DNA of 64,000 bases from positions 62,001 through 126,000 of the forward strand of contig NZ_CP192057.1 of the NCBI RefSeq assembly GCF_050942215.1, written 5' to 3'. The position numbers and the translations under genes are program-made. The stretch comes from Sphaerimonospora sp050942215 (GTDB lineage: Bacteria; Actinomycetota; Actinomycetes; Streptosporangiales; Streptosporangiaceae). Shown here in pieces: positions 8,659 through 17,924 of the stretch. Each line of letters starts with the position of its first letter. Position 1 is the first letter of the stretch. The notes beneath the pieces are model-generated. The model was not told the origin of the DNA, did not search any database, and saw only the letters and a program-made list of their open reading frames with translations.

Positions 8659-8910
8659 GAAATCGATCACATGGCGACGGCGCTGCCCGGCCGTACGCAT
8701 GGCGAACCCTTGCTCGGTGTCGGCCGGATGGATCAAGACGGCTACCCCGTCGCCGACGCTGGCGCTGACCGCCGACCAGAGTTCGTCGCGAACGCGGGCG
8801 GACACCGTGCCGACATACAGGCCGGGTGTGGGTTCGATGAGCCAGCGGGACAGCGCCCCACCGACGTGGTCGGGGATCGCCGTCGTGGAGATGACCACCA
8901 TTGTCGCCAT
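8575..8910 (-). CDS. cas2e: CRISPR-associated endonuclease Cas2e
   Basis: A 111-residue Cas2 of the type I-E kind, recognised by ALSRWLIEPTPGLYVGTVSARVRDELW and the later RRRHVIDFDGLQL. Cas2 forms the scaffold of the Cas1-Cas2 integrase that inserts new spacers. The ATG at 8910 lies just after the cas1e stop. It is somewhat longer than E. coli Cas2, and its last 28 or so residues (from DGLQLIRFAANA to the end) are encoded by the leader of array 1, so this tail may be shaped by leader constraints rather than Cas2 function. Confidence 0.92.
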   Translation of the reverse strand: MATMVVISTTAIPDHVGGALSRWLIEPTPGLYVGTVSARVRDELWSAVSASVGDGVAVLIHPADTEQGFAMRTAGQRRRHVIDFDGLQLIRFAANAVDATSASETASEIVN

Positions 8911-8912
8911 CG

Positions 8913-9911
8913 CTACTCCAGGTTCACCAGGTCGGTGGCGTCGTAGGACGTGGCCTCGAACCCGTAGTTGACGCCGGCGGGCAGCGGGCCGGCCTGTGGA
9001 TCCCACAGGTGCACCAGATCAGGACTCCGATCGGCGGCGGGATCTTCGTCGTCGGACGGGTCGAGCAGGGCTTGGATGTCGGTGATGATCTGCGGCATGA
9101 GCTTGAACGCGCGGAAGTCTTCACGCAGTCGTCGCCGGGCTTCGCGTTCGGGATCCGTGGACGCGTGCAGGGAGAACGCGAGCGGGATCGTCACGCGCGC
9201 CTTGTACAGGTCGGCGACGTCGTAGACGAACCCCATCTGGGTTCCGCTGTGTACGAATCCCAGGGCGGGGGAGCAGCCCAGAGCCAGCACCGCGGCGTGG
9301 ACGACGCCGTACATGCAGGCGTTGGCGGCCGATAGCGCCTTGTTGACGGGATCTTGATCGTCCCAGGCGTCGGGGTCGTAGTTGCGCTTGAACCGCTTGA
9401 TGCCGTACTTGGTCGCGAGCAGCCGGTAGAAGGCCTTGACCCGCTGTCCTTCCAGGCCCCTCAACTGTGCGAGGGTGACCCCGCCCGGTGCGGAGGACGT
9501 ACCGAATCGCATCTCGTACATCCTGATCGCCACCTGCAGGCGGGTCTCGTCGGATGCCCAGGCGCGGGCCTGCTTTTCCAGCCACCTCGTCGTCAGTGAG
9601 GCCGGCAGGATCCCCGCGTAGCTGCGTACGCCCCCGGCACCCACGCAGACCAGGGAGGTGCCGTGCCGGGCGAAGGTCGCCATGGCCGGCTGGGTGATGG
9701 ATGTGCCCGGTCCCAGCAGAACACATGCCAGGGCGGCGGTGGGGATGTATACGCGGTCGACGCCCCGGGAGGATTCGACCTGCGCGCACACGCCGGTGTC
9801 GTCCTGCACGATGCGGACGGCTTCGGCGTAGAGGAATGACAGCGAGTCCGCGATCCGCGGCAGCATCGCTAGCGTGGGGGCCGCCAGTTTGCGGCGTGCC
9901 GTTGTCGTCAT
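8913..9911 (-). CDS. cas1e: CRISPR-associated integrase Cas1e
   Basis: A 332-residue Cas1. The catalytic residues are visible with the spacing known from E. coli Cas1: E154 (LRGLEGQRVK), H221 (FVHSGTQMGF) and D234 (YDVADLYKARV). With Cas2e it captures and integrates protospacers at the leader end. The ATG at 9911 (MTTTARRKL) overlaps the cas6e stop by 4 nt. It carries a short acidic extension near the C-terminus (LDPSDDEDPAADRS). Confidence 0.97.
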   Translation of the reverse strand: MTTTARRKLAAPTLAMLPRIADSLSFLYAEAVRIVQDDTGVCAQVESSRGVDRVYIPTAALACVLLGPGTSITQPAMATFARHGTSLVCVGAGGVRSYAGILPASLTTRWLEKQARAWASDETRLQVAIRMYEMRFGTSSAPGGVTLAQLRGLEGQRVKAFYRLLATKYGIKRFKRNYDPDAWDDQDPVNKALSAANACMYGVVHAAVLALGCSPALGFVHSGTQMGFVYDVADLYKARVTIPLAFSLHASTDPEREARRRLREDFRAFKLMPQIITDIQALLDPSDDEDPAADRSPDLVHLWDPQAGPLPAGVNYGFEATSYDATDLVNLE

Positions 9912-10534
9912 CTTCCCGCCGGCGCGAGGCTGAGCAAGCCGCAGCCGTAGGACTTGCCACGTCCGATGCCCTCGAGTAGGGACTGGCGGGCGAGGTCGGC
10001 GTCGGTGACGGTGGCGATTCCGTCGAAGCGGACGACGGCATGTCGGATGCCGCCCTTGGTGCGAATATCGCGTTGGGACTGCGCGGAGACGGTCAGCACC
10101 GTCATGCCGTTGTCGGCCGCTCGCTGGGCCCACCACTGCTCAGCGGCCGCTCCGCGGAGCGCCTGGATCTTCCCCACGTCGGGGCCCGCGTTCTTGCCGA
10201 GCCGCTTGGAGGGGTTGGCGGCGATGCGGTAACGGACAAGGCTTCCCACCTGCAACTGCTCAAGCAGGCCGTCGAGCTCTTTGACCGCGGCCTCCGCGTA
10301 GCCATCGGGCAGTCGCGCCAGGAGGGGTTTCATGCGGGTCTGGACCAGGATCTGCACACCCGTCCGCGTGTCCTCCACGCGGAAGAGCACCCCTGCCCGT
10401 GAGCGGGGATCGGTGCCGAGGTCGTCGGGCACGAGGGACATCAGACGCTTGTGGAGTTGGTCGGGATCGGCCAGGTCCCGGGTGACGTCACGTCGGCGAA
10501 GGTCCGGAAGGATTCTGATGAGCCAGGCGGTCAC
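9908..10534 (-). CDS. cas6e: CRISPR RNA endoribonuclease Cas6e
   Basis: A 208-residue RAMP protein (CasE/Cse3). The GTG at 10534 is chosen because it overlaps the cas5e stop by 4 nt and begins VTAWLIRILPDL. The C-terminal glycine-rich loop GIGRGKSYGCGLLSL is the family hallmark. It cuts each repeat hairpin in the array transcript and stays on the 3' end of the crRNA within Cascade. Confidence 0.95.
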   Translation of the reverse strand: MTAWLIRILPDLRRRDVTRDLADPDQLHKRLMSLVPDDLGTDPRSRAGVLFRVEDTRTGVQILVQTRMKPLLARLPDGYAEAAVKELDGLLEQLQVGSLVRYRIAANPSKRLGKNAGPDVGKIQALRGAAAEQWWAQRAADNGMTVLTVSAQSQRDIRTKGGIRHAVVRFDGIATVTDADLARQSLLEGIGRGKSYGCGLLSLAPAGR

Positions 10535-11271
10535 TGCCCCTCCTGCATGTACGCGGTCAGGCTCGCCCAGAAATCCGCGCCGGTCAGGCACAGTTTCCGA
10601 GGGATCGGATAGCCGGTGATACTGACCGTGCGGGTCCGGTAGCGCCGGTCGAACCGGTGGAAACTGTCGGGTACGTCGGCCAGTTCGGTGACCGCGTCGG
10701 CGGCGTCGACCGCACCCTCGGTGACGAACTCCACGCTCGGGTCCTCCTCCTTGCGCACCCGCCGGGCAAGGGGCACCCGTTCGTGCAGGTCCGCGACGGG
10801 GTCGGCCACCTGTTCGCGCAGCAGCATCGGCTGGTCAGGCGGGCAGGAGCGGCGTCCAAGGTAGGGATGCCAGTGCGGCTGTCGCAGCGCGGCGGCCAGC
10901 TCGGCGACGCGTGATGCGGATCCTTCGACGGCGACGGTGAAAATCGCGTCGGCCAGGTATTGCCGGCGTGTGACCATGGTCGCGGTCTCCGGTGTGCGGT
11001 ATTTGCCTTCGGCGGTGGGCACCCCGCGTGCCCGGCCACCGCCGACGGTGTGGAAGTCGACCATCGGCACGCCCGGCCGGTCGATGCGTACGGTGAACCG
11101 CAACTCCTCGAAGGCATGCAGGGGCCGGCCGCGACCGATGCCCTCCGCCGCCGCCAGCAGCCCGATCAACCCAGAACGGGTCGGGAAACGCATGGTGTCG
11201 CGGTTGGTGAACGCGCTGTGCTCGCCCCAGGACTGCAGCGGGGCGGCCAGGCGCAGCACGAGACCGGTCAC
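10531..11271 (-). CDS. cas5e: Cascade subunit Cas5e
   Basis: A 246-residue CasD protein beginning MTGLVLRLAAPLQSWG, the classic Cas5 N-terminus, followed by RFPTRSGLIGLLAAAEGI. It caps the 5' handle of crRNA in Cascade. The GTG start overlaps the cas7e stop by 4 nt. Confidence 0.96.
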   Translation of the reverse strand: MTGLVLRLAAPLQSWGEHSAFTNRDTMRFPTRSGLIGLLAAAEGIGRGRPLHAFEELRFTVRIDRPGVPMVDFHTVGGGRARGVPTAEGKYRTPETATMVTRRQYLADAIFTVAVEGSASRVAELAAALRQPHWHPYLGRRSCPPDQPMLLREQVADPVADLHERVPLARRVRKEEDPSVEFVTEGAVDAADAVTELADVPDSFHRFDRRYRTRTVSITGYPIPRKLCLTGADFWASLTAYMQEGQ

Positions 11272-12392
11272 GCACCGCTCCCGGGGTGGGCCGCGGTCAC
11301 GGTGGCCTCGATGAGCTCAGCGAAGGAGCCGTACGACTCGCCCAGCCCGGCCAGCGGCTTTTCCTCGATCGAGGCGTAGCCGGCACGGATGACTCCTGCC
11401 TTGCCCCACAGCTGCTCCAGCCGCTCGGCGTAGCGTGACAGTTCCTTGCGGGATGGCGCGGCAAGCCCGTTCTCCGGGCGTACGGGAGCCTCGAACGCAG
11501 CGGCCAAGGACACCGGACGGTCGGCCCGGACAGCGATGTGCACCAAGTCGGGCAGTGTGTTGGCAGCCGTCGCGGTCTGCTTGCCGGTGGGCAGGGAGGC
11601 GATGAACGCGCGCAGGAACTCGCCGGTCAGCTCACGTGCCATCGCCTTATCTTCGCCGAGGTTGGTCAGCAGCCCGGCCAGGTCGACGCTGGCGTACCGG
11701 TAAAAGACGCCGGCGGAGAACTCCGCGCTGTTCATGTGGCCGCTACCGACGGCGTCTTCGGGCAGGCAGTCGTCGACTGCGGTGAAGAAATCAATCTCCG
11801 GCGCCACCTCGTGGGTGGTGAAAGCATGCGCGACCTGGACGGTGCCGTCCACCCCCGCCCCCGGCAGCTCGGCCAGCATGCGGCCGAACAGGTTGATCAC
11901 GCCGTTGCGTTGGGACAGCAGCGTCGCGACCTCGTCGATGGGCAGGACGCCCTTGGGCTTCTTGGCGCCGACGGTCTGCTCGATCGCCTCCCGATGCGTT
12001 TCAGCCAGATCGGCCAGGGCGTCGAGGGCCGCCTTGGGCAGGTACAGCAGGACCGAGGTGCCGCCCTTGTCCTCCAGCTTGAGCCCTTCTTCCTTTTTGT
12101 TCGCGGACAGGGCGATCTGCGCGCCCGCCGCAGCGGCGGCGTCCGGTGACCAGCCGCGCGCCACCAGCCGCTCGGTCACCTCGGCCGGCACCCTGCGGGT
12201 GCGGACAGCCGGGTCGCTGATCGCCCGCTCGACGTCCAGACGTACGGCGCGCTTCCAGCACTGGCTGGACACCCTGGTCCGGGTGGCCCCGCCGTACACG
12301 ACACTCTTGGGAGATCCGAGGTCGTCACGGTTGAGATTGGCGAACGGCACGGTCTGGAGCACATGCACGTCGAGGTAACGGGGGGTGGTCAC
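11268..12392 (-). CDS. cas7e: Cascade backbone subunit Cas7e
   Basis: A 374-residue CasC/Cse4 protein beginning VTTPRYLDVHVLQTVPFANLNRDD. The motifs RVSSQCWKRAVR and GHMNSAEFSAGVFYRYASVD are typical of the family. Six copies form the crRNA-binding backbone. The GTG at 12392 overlaps the cse2 stop by 4 nt. Confidence 0.96.
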   Translation of the reverse strand: MTTPRYLDVHVLQTVPFANLNRDDLGSPKSVVYGGATRTRVSSQCWKRAVRLDVERAISDPAVRTRRVPAEVTERLVARGWSPDAAAAAGAQIALSANKKEEGLKLEDKGGTSVLLYLPKAALDALADLAETHREAIEQTVGAKKPKGVLPIDEVATLLSQRNGVINLFGRMLAELPGAGVDGTVQVAHAFTTHEVAPEIDFFTAVDDCLPEDAVGSGHMNSAEFSAGVFYRYASVDLAGLLTNLGEDKAMARELTGEFLRAFIASLPTGKQTATAANTLPDLVHIAVRADRPVSLAAAFEAPVRPENGLAAPSRKELSRYAERLEQLWGKAGVIRAGYASIEEKPLAGLGESYGSFAELIEATVTAAHPGSGA

Positions 12393-13045
12393 TTGTCCTC
12401 GCTTTCCTGGCCGATCTGCCTGGCCGCGTCCTGGTCGTCGTTGTCTTTGAGCTCGTTCATCGCCCGGTAGAAACCCTGCAACCACTGCTTGGCCACCTCG
12501 TCGCGGCCGATCCCCCAGCGGCTCAGGTCGAGCAGCAGCTTGGCGAGGTCGACCTGGACGTCCTTGGCCTGCAGCAGGCGGATCAGGCCGGGAAGCTGGC
12601 GGTGCAGCCCGGCCACGTCCTGGCGGCACAGCAGATGCAGCCGCCCCTCGGCCGTGTCGGGATTGACCTTGCCATCTCGTACGGCTAGGCCGAGGACGCG
12701 TCCAAGATTGGTGCGCGCGGACTCCTCGTTGTCCGCTGCGGCGTCCGCTTCCGGCGTGGCAGGCTGATCCGTTTCCCGATCGCGGTCGGCTGGGCGGGCC
12801 GCGGCTAGGGCGGCGACGGTGTAGTAGGCGCTCTCGACCGCGTCGTACACCCGCCTGCCCCGCACATCTCGCCTCTCGGGAAGCCAGGGGGCGACCACGC
12901 CATGCGCCCAACGCGCGCCGATGTCCGCCACCGGCCTGCCGAGGCTGCGGCGCAGGGCGGCACGCCGCCCGGGATCATTCCTGGTCACCTTGCCGACATG
13001 GTCGACATAAGCGTCGGCCGTCGTGATGGAGGGAATGCCTTTCAT
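12389..13045 (-). CDS. casB: Cascade small subunit Cse2 (Cas11)
   Basis: A 218-residue helical protein with RRSLGRPVADIGARWAHGVVAPWLP near the N-terminus and LLLDLSRWG near the C-terminus, matching Cse2/CasB. Two copies stabilise the R-loop. The linker at about residues 85-115 (RETDQPATPEADAAADNEE) is acidic. It overlaps cas8e and cas7e by 4 nt each. Confidence 0.93.
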   Translation of the reverse strand: MKGIPSITTADAYVDHVGKVTRNDPGRRAALRRSLGRPVADIGARWAHGVVAPWLPERRDVRGRRVYDAVESAYYTVAALAAARPADRDRETDQPATPEADAAADNEESARTNLGRVLGLAVRDGKVNPDTAEGRLHLLCRQDVAGLHRQLPGLIRLLQAKDVQVDLAKLLLDLSRWGIGRDEVAKQWLQGFYRAMNELKDNDDQDAARQIGQESEDK

Positions 13046-14592
13046 GCGCTCCTTACCTTCTCCTTCGCCTTCCCGGGGGATGCCGAACGGGCCGCGAAGA
13101 TATAGCCGCGCTTCAGCTCGATCGCGCGTTTGGCCCGCGGACGCATTCCGGCGCTGTCGGTGACCTCGTCGTACACCTGCAAGGCCAGCCGCAAGAACTC
13201 CTTCGCCGCACCATCGACTTCACGCCCCCGCACCCGACGCCAGAAGATCCGCTCGGCCGCTCCCCAATACCGGAACGCACCCCGAGCGGGCCAGGGCCCT
13301 TTGCCGATGTCCTTACGTTGGGGAAGCCCGGAGCCGTTGGAGGGGTCGTTGAGCGCGACCCAGGCGTTGTGCAGAGCCCGCGTCAGATGCCGCTCCACGC
13401 GCTCGGCCGTCTGCCGCATCTCACTGATCGCGTTGGCGAGCCGCCGATCTTTCGCGGTGGCCAGCACCGCCGGAGTCACCGCGACGGTCCACTCCTTGTC
13501 CCTGGTCTGGCCGTCCTGATCGAAGCCGTATGCGCGAACGCGCAGCGTCTCCAGCAGGGTGCCGCGCAGTTCCTCGGCATCGCGCAGCACGGCCGGGCGA
13601 CGCCGGTGCTCGTCACCGGCGTCGTCGAGGATCAACGAGTCGAAGTCCCGCCACAGCGCACGGTCGGCATCGGCCTGCCGCGCGAAGTCTTGGTCGCTCT
13701 GCTTGCTCGGCTGATAGACGAGATAGGGGTCGTAGTCGGGGAACTCCCGGTCACGCCACGCCCAGGTGATCCAGGCGTCGACCACCGCGTTCCCATCATC
13801 GGACGGCTGAAGCAAGATCGCATGCTGGAACCGCCCCGTCAAGACCCCGGCGATCCCGGACGGACGGCCGGGGCCGCGGAGCGGATCGGGAAGCTCGTCG
13901 GCCTCCCACGGCGCGATGTCCAGGCCACCGTGGTCGTAGTCGGGAGCGAAGGGGATGCCCGCGACGAGCGACTCGAACACGGTACGGCCCAGCGGATGGT
14001 AGGAGATAGAGCGGCGCAGCGGTCCCGCCTTGGAGTTGGCCTCGGACCTACCAGCCACCGTCCGAGAGGTGCACCGTCCCGACGGGCCGTAGTAGAGCTG
14101 CGCAAGGAGATGCCACACCGCCTCCTCTGTCGGCACCGGGACCGCGGCGACGTCGGTGAAGTGCGTGAACCAGACCTGGTTGTTGCCTGCCGGCCGGGTG
14201 AGCACGAGCTTGTTGATCCCCGAACTCTTCGCGCACTGATCGCGCAACCGCGGATCCTGCAGCCACGGCCGACCGGCATCGAACAGATCGAACCGGGACG
14301 CGTACCGCTCGAAGTAGTCCCCCACCTGCGCCGGGTCGAAGCGGCCCGATTCGAGCACCTCCTCCCGGCGATCCAGCCACTCATCAGCGCTCAGCGTGAC
14401 GTCGTCCAGCCCGGTCACCCGCGCCGCGATCACAGCCAGGACCCGCCACAGGCCCGAAGCAGCCGGCGGCAGGGCGGCTTCGATGTCACTCAACTCGTGC
14501 GCCTGTAAGAACACCTCCCGCAGGCCGACCCGTCGTCGCTCATCAGCCGCTCTGACCGGCAGCCATTCACGCGTCAGAAGGTCGTACAGCAC
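13042..14592 (-). CDS. casA: Cascade large subunit Cas8e (Cse1)
   Basis: A 516-residue CasA protein beginning MLYDLLTREWLPVRAAD; the family signature FDLFDAGRPWLQDP is at about residues 100-113. It recognises the PAM and recruits Cas3. The GTG at 14592 is preceded by GGAGGG. It opens the run of genes down to cas2e, all linked by overlaps or tiny gaps, so the promoter should lie in or above 14593-14938. Confidence 0.96.
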   Translation of the reverse strand: MLYDLLTREWLPVRAADERRRVGLREVFLQAHELSDIEAALPPAASGLWRVLAVIAARVTGLDDVTLSADEWLDRREEVLESGRFDPAQVGDYFERYASRFDLFDAGRPWLQDPRLRDQCAKSSGINKLVLTRPAGNNQVWFTHFTDVAAVPVPTEEAVWHLLAQLYYGPSGRCTSRTVAGRSEANSKAGPLRRSISYHPLGRTVFESLVAGIPFAPDYDHGGLDIAPWEADELPDPLRGPGRPSGIAGVLTGRFQHAILLQPSDDGNAVVDAWITWAWRDREFPDYDPYLVYQPSKQSDQDFARQADADRALWRDFDSLILDDAGDEHRRRPAVLRDAEELRGTLLETLRVRAYGFDQDGQTRDKEWTVAVTPAVLATAKDRRLANAISEMRQTAERVERHLTRALHNAWVALNDPSNGSGLPQRKDIGKGPWPARGAFRYWGAAERIFWRRVRGREVDGAAKEFLRLALQVYDEVTDSAGMRPRAKRAIELKRGYIFAARSASPGKAKEKVRSA

Positions 14593-14616
14593 ACACCCTC
14601 CTCTCTAAACTCTGAA

Positions 14617-14706
14617 GCTTCACCCCCACAGAAGTGGGGACTTGTGGTCGCACCAGCTTCGAGCGGTCGGCACGTACTGGCACACCCCCACCGGTGTGGG
14701 GACGAC
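14617..14706 (-). CRISPR. Degenerate two-repeat CRISPR unit between cas3 and cas8e
   Basis: Two diverged 28-bp repeat copies, at 14617-14644 (CACCCCCAC core, then AGAAGTGGGGACTTG) and 14679-14706 (GGCACACCCCCACC, then GGTGTGGGGACGAC), are 62 bp apart, i.e. the array period, with a 34-bp spacer at 14645-14678. Both keep the stem-forming CCCCAC/GTGGGG, read on the same strand as the arrays. It has no leader of its own. It could be a dead relic or a regulatory crRNA gene controlling the adjacent cas8e promoter. Confidence 0.8.
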
Positions 14707-14710
14707 GGCC

Positions 14711-14929
14711 TCAGAGCCACCACCACACTGCGAACAGGTGTCCGGCGCCCATCAACGCGAGGACTCTGAGCCCTTTGACGCATAACTGCAGTGCTCTCTT
14801 CAGCCTGCGCCCGTCGATCGTGACGTTGATCTTCAGTTGGAGATGGTTGATCTCCGTACCCTTGGCCTCCATGGGACAAAGGTACGGGCCGAACGCTCCC
14901 AGTGAAAAGGCCGTGGCAAATTTCACCAT
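14711..14929 (-). CDS. Small ORF downstream of cas3, function unknown
   Basis: A 72-residue reading frame (MVKFATAFSLGAFGPYLCPM at the start). The ATG lies 9 bp after the cas3 stop and is preceded by GAGAGACACC, a plausible ribosome-binding site. The N-terminus and the C-terminus (VLALMGAGHLFAVWWWL) are hydrophobic and the middle is basic (DGRRLKRALQL), so a small membrane-active peptide is possible. It ends 4 bp before the degenerate CRISPR unit. No family was recognised. Confidence 0.45.
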   Translation of the reverse strand: MVKFATAFSLGAFGPYLCPMEAKGTEINHLQLKINVTIDGRRLKRALQLCVKGLRVLALMGAGHLFAVWWWL

Positions 14930-14938
14930 GGTGTCTCT

Positions 14939-17650
14939 CTAGTTCTCCTCCGAGAGGCCCAAGTCTTCGGATAGCCGGAGGGCTCTGTCACCGAGCAGGC
15001 CGGGCTCGTCCGGTGAGGAAAGCCGGATCAGCACCAGATCGCGCAGGTGCGGGTTGTCCCGCCAGGTCGGCGGCGAGTCGTTGTCCGCAGACCGTCCCCG
15101 CAGCCACATCCCCGGCACAGGGATCGTCTCCCGGATGATCCGCTTGACCTGCTCCTTGGTGAAACGGCCCTCGCGGCCGTCTCCCTGCTCCGGCAAGGGA
15201 AGGCCCGAGCTGAGCAGGAGGGATCCGTCGGGGCCGGGGTGACAGCACACCACCCGGCCCGAGTCGGCCCCCAGCCGTGTGGAGTACTCATCGACGATCT
15301 CGCCGTTGCTGAGCTCGCTCAGGTCCCTCACCACGCGTGGCTCGGGGATCGCCGCCATGGACGCGTACATCTCCTTGGTCTGCTCGTCGGCAAGCCTCTC
15401 CAGGTCGTCGTCGGTGAGCGGCTTTGTCAGGTCGGCGAAATCTTCGTCGTAGACCTGGTCGACCAGCTCCTGGACATCACCGGGGATCGCCACCTCTCGG
15501 CCTGCCAAATCGGCGAGCGCTGTGTGCGTACGGCGAAGCAGGGCCGGATGGTAGACGTACGGCCAGGCTCGTGGGATGACAAGCGCGCCCGCGTCATCGG
15601 CCGGTGTGAGCACCACCAGCCGCATTTCGTCCGCCCAGCCAGGCCTCCGACAATCGTTGACGCGGTGGCGATGGCATCGGCCCGCACGCTGCAGCAGCAG
15701 CGCGATCGGAGCCAGATCGCTGATCAATACGTCGAAGTCGAGATCGAGGGACTGCTCGATCACCTGGGTCGCCACCACGATCGCAGCAGGCGGGCGCCGC
15801 TCGCCGGCATCCTTACCGAACCAGCCCACGACCTCCTGGGTGATCTCCTCACGCCGCCTGGCCGGGAACCTGGAGTGCAGCAGCTTCAGCACCGGGGTCT
15901 TGGCGGGAGCCGTACCGGCCGTCTCCAACCATTTTTTGATCTCCAGATAGGTCCGCTGCGCCTCGGCGACGGTGTTGCAGATCACGGCAGCGCAGCCACC
16001 TTCAGCGGCCAGCGGAGCGAGCAAATCCTTGGTTACCTCGGCTCGTCCCACACGACCGTCCGGCTGTACGGGAACGTTCCTCGTCTCCACCTGGAGATTC
16101 CGCACCCTCGCCTCGACCGGCACCGACATCGCCGATCCCGTGCTGGCGTAGATCCATCCCGGGTAGCGAACCTCGGGCACCTGCCCGTCCCGGGAGCCCG
16201 CCCCCCTGAGATAGGCCGCAACCAGCCGCCGCCCAACCGACACGGGCAGCGTGGCCGACAACAGCACCACCGGCACCCTCAACGCGCCGAGCCAGATCAG
16301 CAGCCGCGCGAGCAGTCCCTGCATGTATGCGTCGTAGGCGTGCACCTCGTCGATCACCAGGACCTTGCCCGCGAGGCCGAGCATGCGCAGCACATTGTGA
16401 CGCCCACGTAAAACCGCCAAGAGCGCCTGATCGACCGTCCCGACGGCGAGGTTGGCCAGTAGCCCACGCTTGCTGCCCCGAAGCCACTGGGTAGCGATGG
16501 GATCCCCGGCCAGAACGTCTACGACCTCACCATCAGGTGCGTACGCGGAGTTCAACCAGGCCAGACTGTGCAGCAGCGTCAACGAGTCGGCGCCCTCCGC
16601 ACGACGGCTGCGAAACTCCTCCACCCGACCGAACATCTGGTCCGAGGTGGCCATCGTCGGCAGCCCGAAGAACATGCCCGGTGTCCCCGCCGCCTCGCCC
16701 ATCAGACGTGCGGCATGCAGCGCTGCTTCGGTCTTGCCCTCCCCCATTGGCGCCATGATCAGAAGAAGACCGGGCTCACCCTGGAGAAGGTCGGGAAGCT
16801 GCACGCTGATGGAACGTTGCAAATCATTCGGCTGGAAGGGGAAGTCCTCGTCGAACGCGCCAGGCTTGAACGTCAAGCGCCCGAGACCTGCCCCACGAAG
16901 GAGGTCGAGGGCTGATGACCGGCTGTCGGACAGATGCTTGCCCAGGCACTCGGCATCTCCCACGGCGGGAAGTCCCGACGCTATCCGCTCGCGCAGGAAC
17001 ACATCCTGGCTGACAAGCCAGTCCGCGAGGATCACCAGACCGCACACCAGCGAGGCCACGGCCGAAGGCAGTTTCCGAGAGGGCTCCGGCGACCCGACCA
17101 ACCCATGGACCAGAGCGGTCATGCTCTTGCGCTGCTCTTCCCAGCGCCCTGTTCCCAACGCCGGAAGGCACTCCAGAGGAGCCTGGGTCTCTCCGCTGTT
17201 GTAAGGGAAAAACTTGCCGTGGTGTCCGCCTAGCAATTGGGCAACCCGAAATCCTGGCGACCGCCTGTCTGTGGTTTTGTATCCGGACTCGGAGAGTGCT
17301 TGCCCAAGCCACACGTGGGCTGCGAACGCATGCCCTTTCGCCTCTTCCGCGCCGTCTGGATATCCCACCAGTTGCGCGAAACCCTCTGCGTCCTGGGCCT
17401 GGAAGCAGGCCATGACCTTGCCTATGTCATGCAACCCCGCCCAGTACGCCAACAGGCTACGGGCGTGCTCGTCCGAGGTGCCGAGGCCGTCAATGATCAG
17501 CGCACGGATCCCCGGCGGGAGATACTCGTCCCACAGTGACTCCATGACTGCCGCCGCATCGAGCAGATGGCAGACCAGGGGATAACGCCGCCCCTGAAGG
17601 CCCCGTGATTTCCCCCAAAGGGTGAGATCAATTATCGGCCTGTCGGTCAT
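14939..17650 (-). CDS. cas3: CRISPR-associated helicase-nuclease Cas3
   Basis: A 903-residue Cas3 from the ATG at 17650, which has a perfect AGGAGG 6 nt upstream; the in-frame ATG at 17686 lacks this. HD nuclease motifs: H28, H74-D75 (GLHDIGK), H143-H144 (GGHHGK) and D210 (ADWL). Helicase motifs: Walker A APMGEGKT at about 300-307 and DEVH box at 434-437 (LVIDEVHAYD). It degrades DNA marked by Cascade. It stands first in transcription order, separated from cas8e by 346 bp. Confidence 0.97.
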   Translation of the reverse strand: MTDRPIIDLTLWGKSRGLQGRRYPLVCHLLDAAAVMESLWDEYLPPGIRALIIDGLGTSDEHARSLLAYWAGLHDIGKVMACFQAQDAEGFAQLVGYPDGAEEAKGHAFAAHVWLGQALSESGYKTTDRRSPGFRVAQLLGGHHGKFFPYNSGETQAPLECLPALGTGRWEEQRKSMTALVHGLVGSPEPSRKLPSAVASLVCGLVILADWLVSQDVFLRERIASGLPAVGDAECLGKHLSDSRSSALDLLRGAGLGRLTFKPGAFDEDFPFQPNDLQRSISVQLPDLLQGEPGLLLIMAPMGEGKTEAALHAARLMGEAAGTPGMFFGLPTMATSDQMFGRVEEFRSRRAEGADSLTLLHSLAWLNSAYAPDGEVVDVLAGDPIATQWLRGSKRGLLANLAVGTVDQALLAVLRGRHNVLRMLGLAGKVLVIDEVHAYDAYMQGLLARLLIWLGALRVPVVLLSATLPVSVGRRLVAAYLRGAGSRDGQVPEVRYPGWIYASTGSAMSVPVEARVRNLQVETRNVPVQPDGRVGRAEVTKDLLAPLAAEGGCAAVICNTVAEAQRTYLEIKKWLETAGTAPAKTPVLKLLHSRFPARRREEITQEVVGWFGKDAGERRPPAAIVVATQVIEQSLDLDFDVLISDLAPIALLLQRAGRCHRHRVNDCRRPGWADEMRLVVLTPADDAGALVIPRAWPYVYHPALLRRTHTALADLAGREVAIPGDVQELVDQVYDEDFADLTKPLTDDDLERLADEQTKEMYASMAAIPEPRVVRDLSELSNGEIVDEYSTRLGADSGRVVCCHPGPDGSLLLSSGLPLPEQGDGREGRFTKEQVKRIIRETIPVPGMWLRGRSADNDSPPTWRDNPHLRDLVLIRLSSPDEPGLLGDRALRLSEDLGLSEEN

Positions 17651-17924
17651 AGACGGCCTCCTGATCATCGGATTCGAGTTCGTCATCCTGGACCCCCGAC
17701 GAGAGGGGGTGCCAGACGAGGATCACTGTAGAGGGGGCCACCGACATTTCGTAGAGGATTGAGAAACATCCATATTGTCCGTGAATGCCCGTTACACATC
17801 CATTGAGATTGACCCCTGCTGGCATGAGGGGAATTCATGCGGATTCGCCCGTTTACTGGGTCCATGGCTTACTCCCATGACTGCGCGAAGGACAGCCGCC
17901 GATTGCGGACGACCCCACGTCCCA
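17651..17924. other. Spacer region between array 2 trailer and cas3
   Basis: About 270 bp with lower GC than its surroundings and no credible gene. It must hold the cas3 promoter (minus strand) and the trailer of array 2. The only clear signal is the AGGAGG ribosome-binding site at about 17657-17662. No promoter hexamers could be assigned with confidence. Confidence 0.4.

Noticed and set aside
14634..14942. A 102-codon + strand frame between cas8e and cas3
   Set aside because: It runs antisense through the degenerate repeats and the small minus-strand ORF and has no ribosome site; the minus-strand ORF fits the operon better.
17651..17924. Target of the degenerate mini-crRNA guide in the cas3 promoter
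   Set aside because: No match to the guide's first ten bases on either strand was found by eye; left only as a test in the findings.
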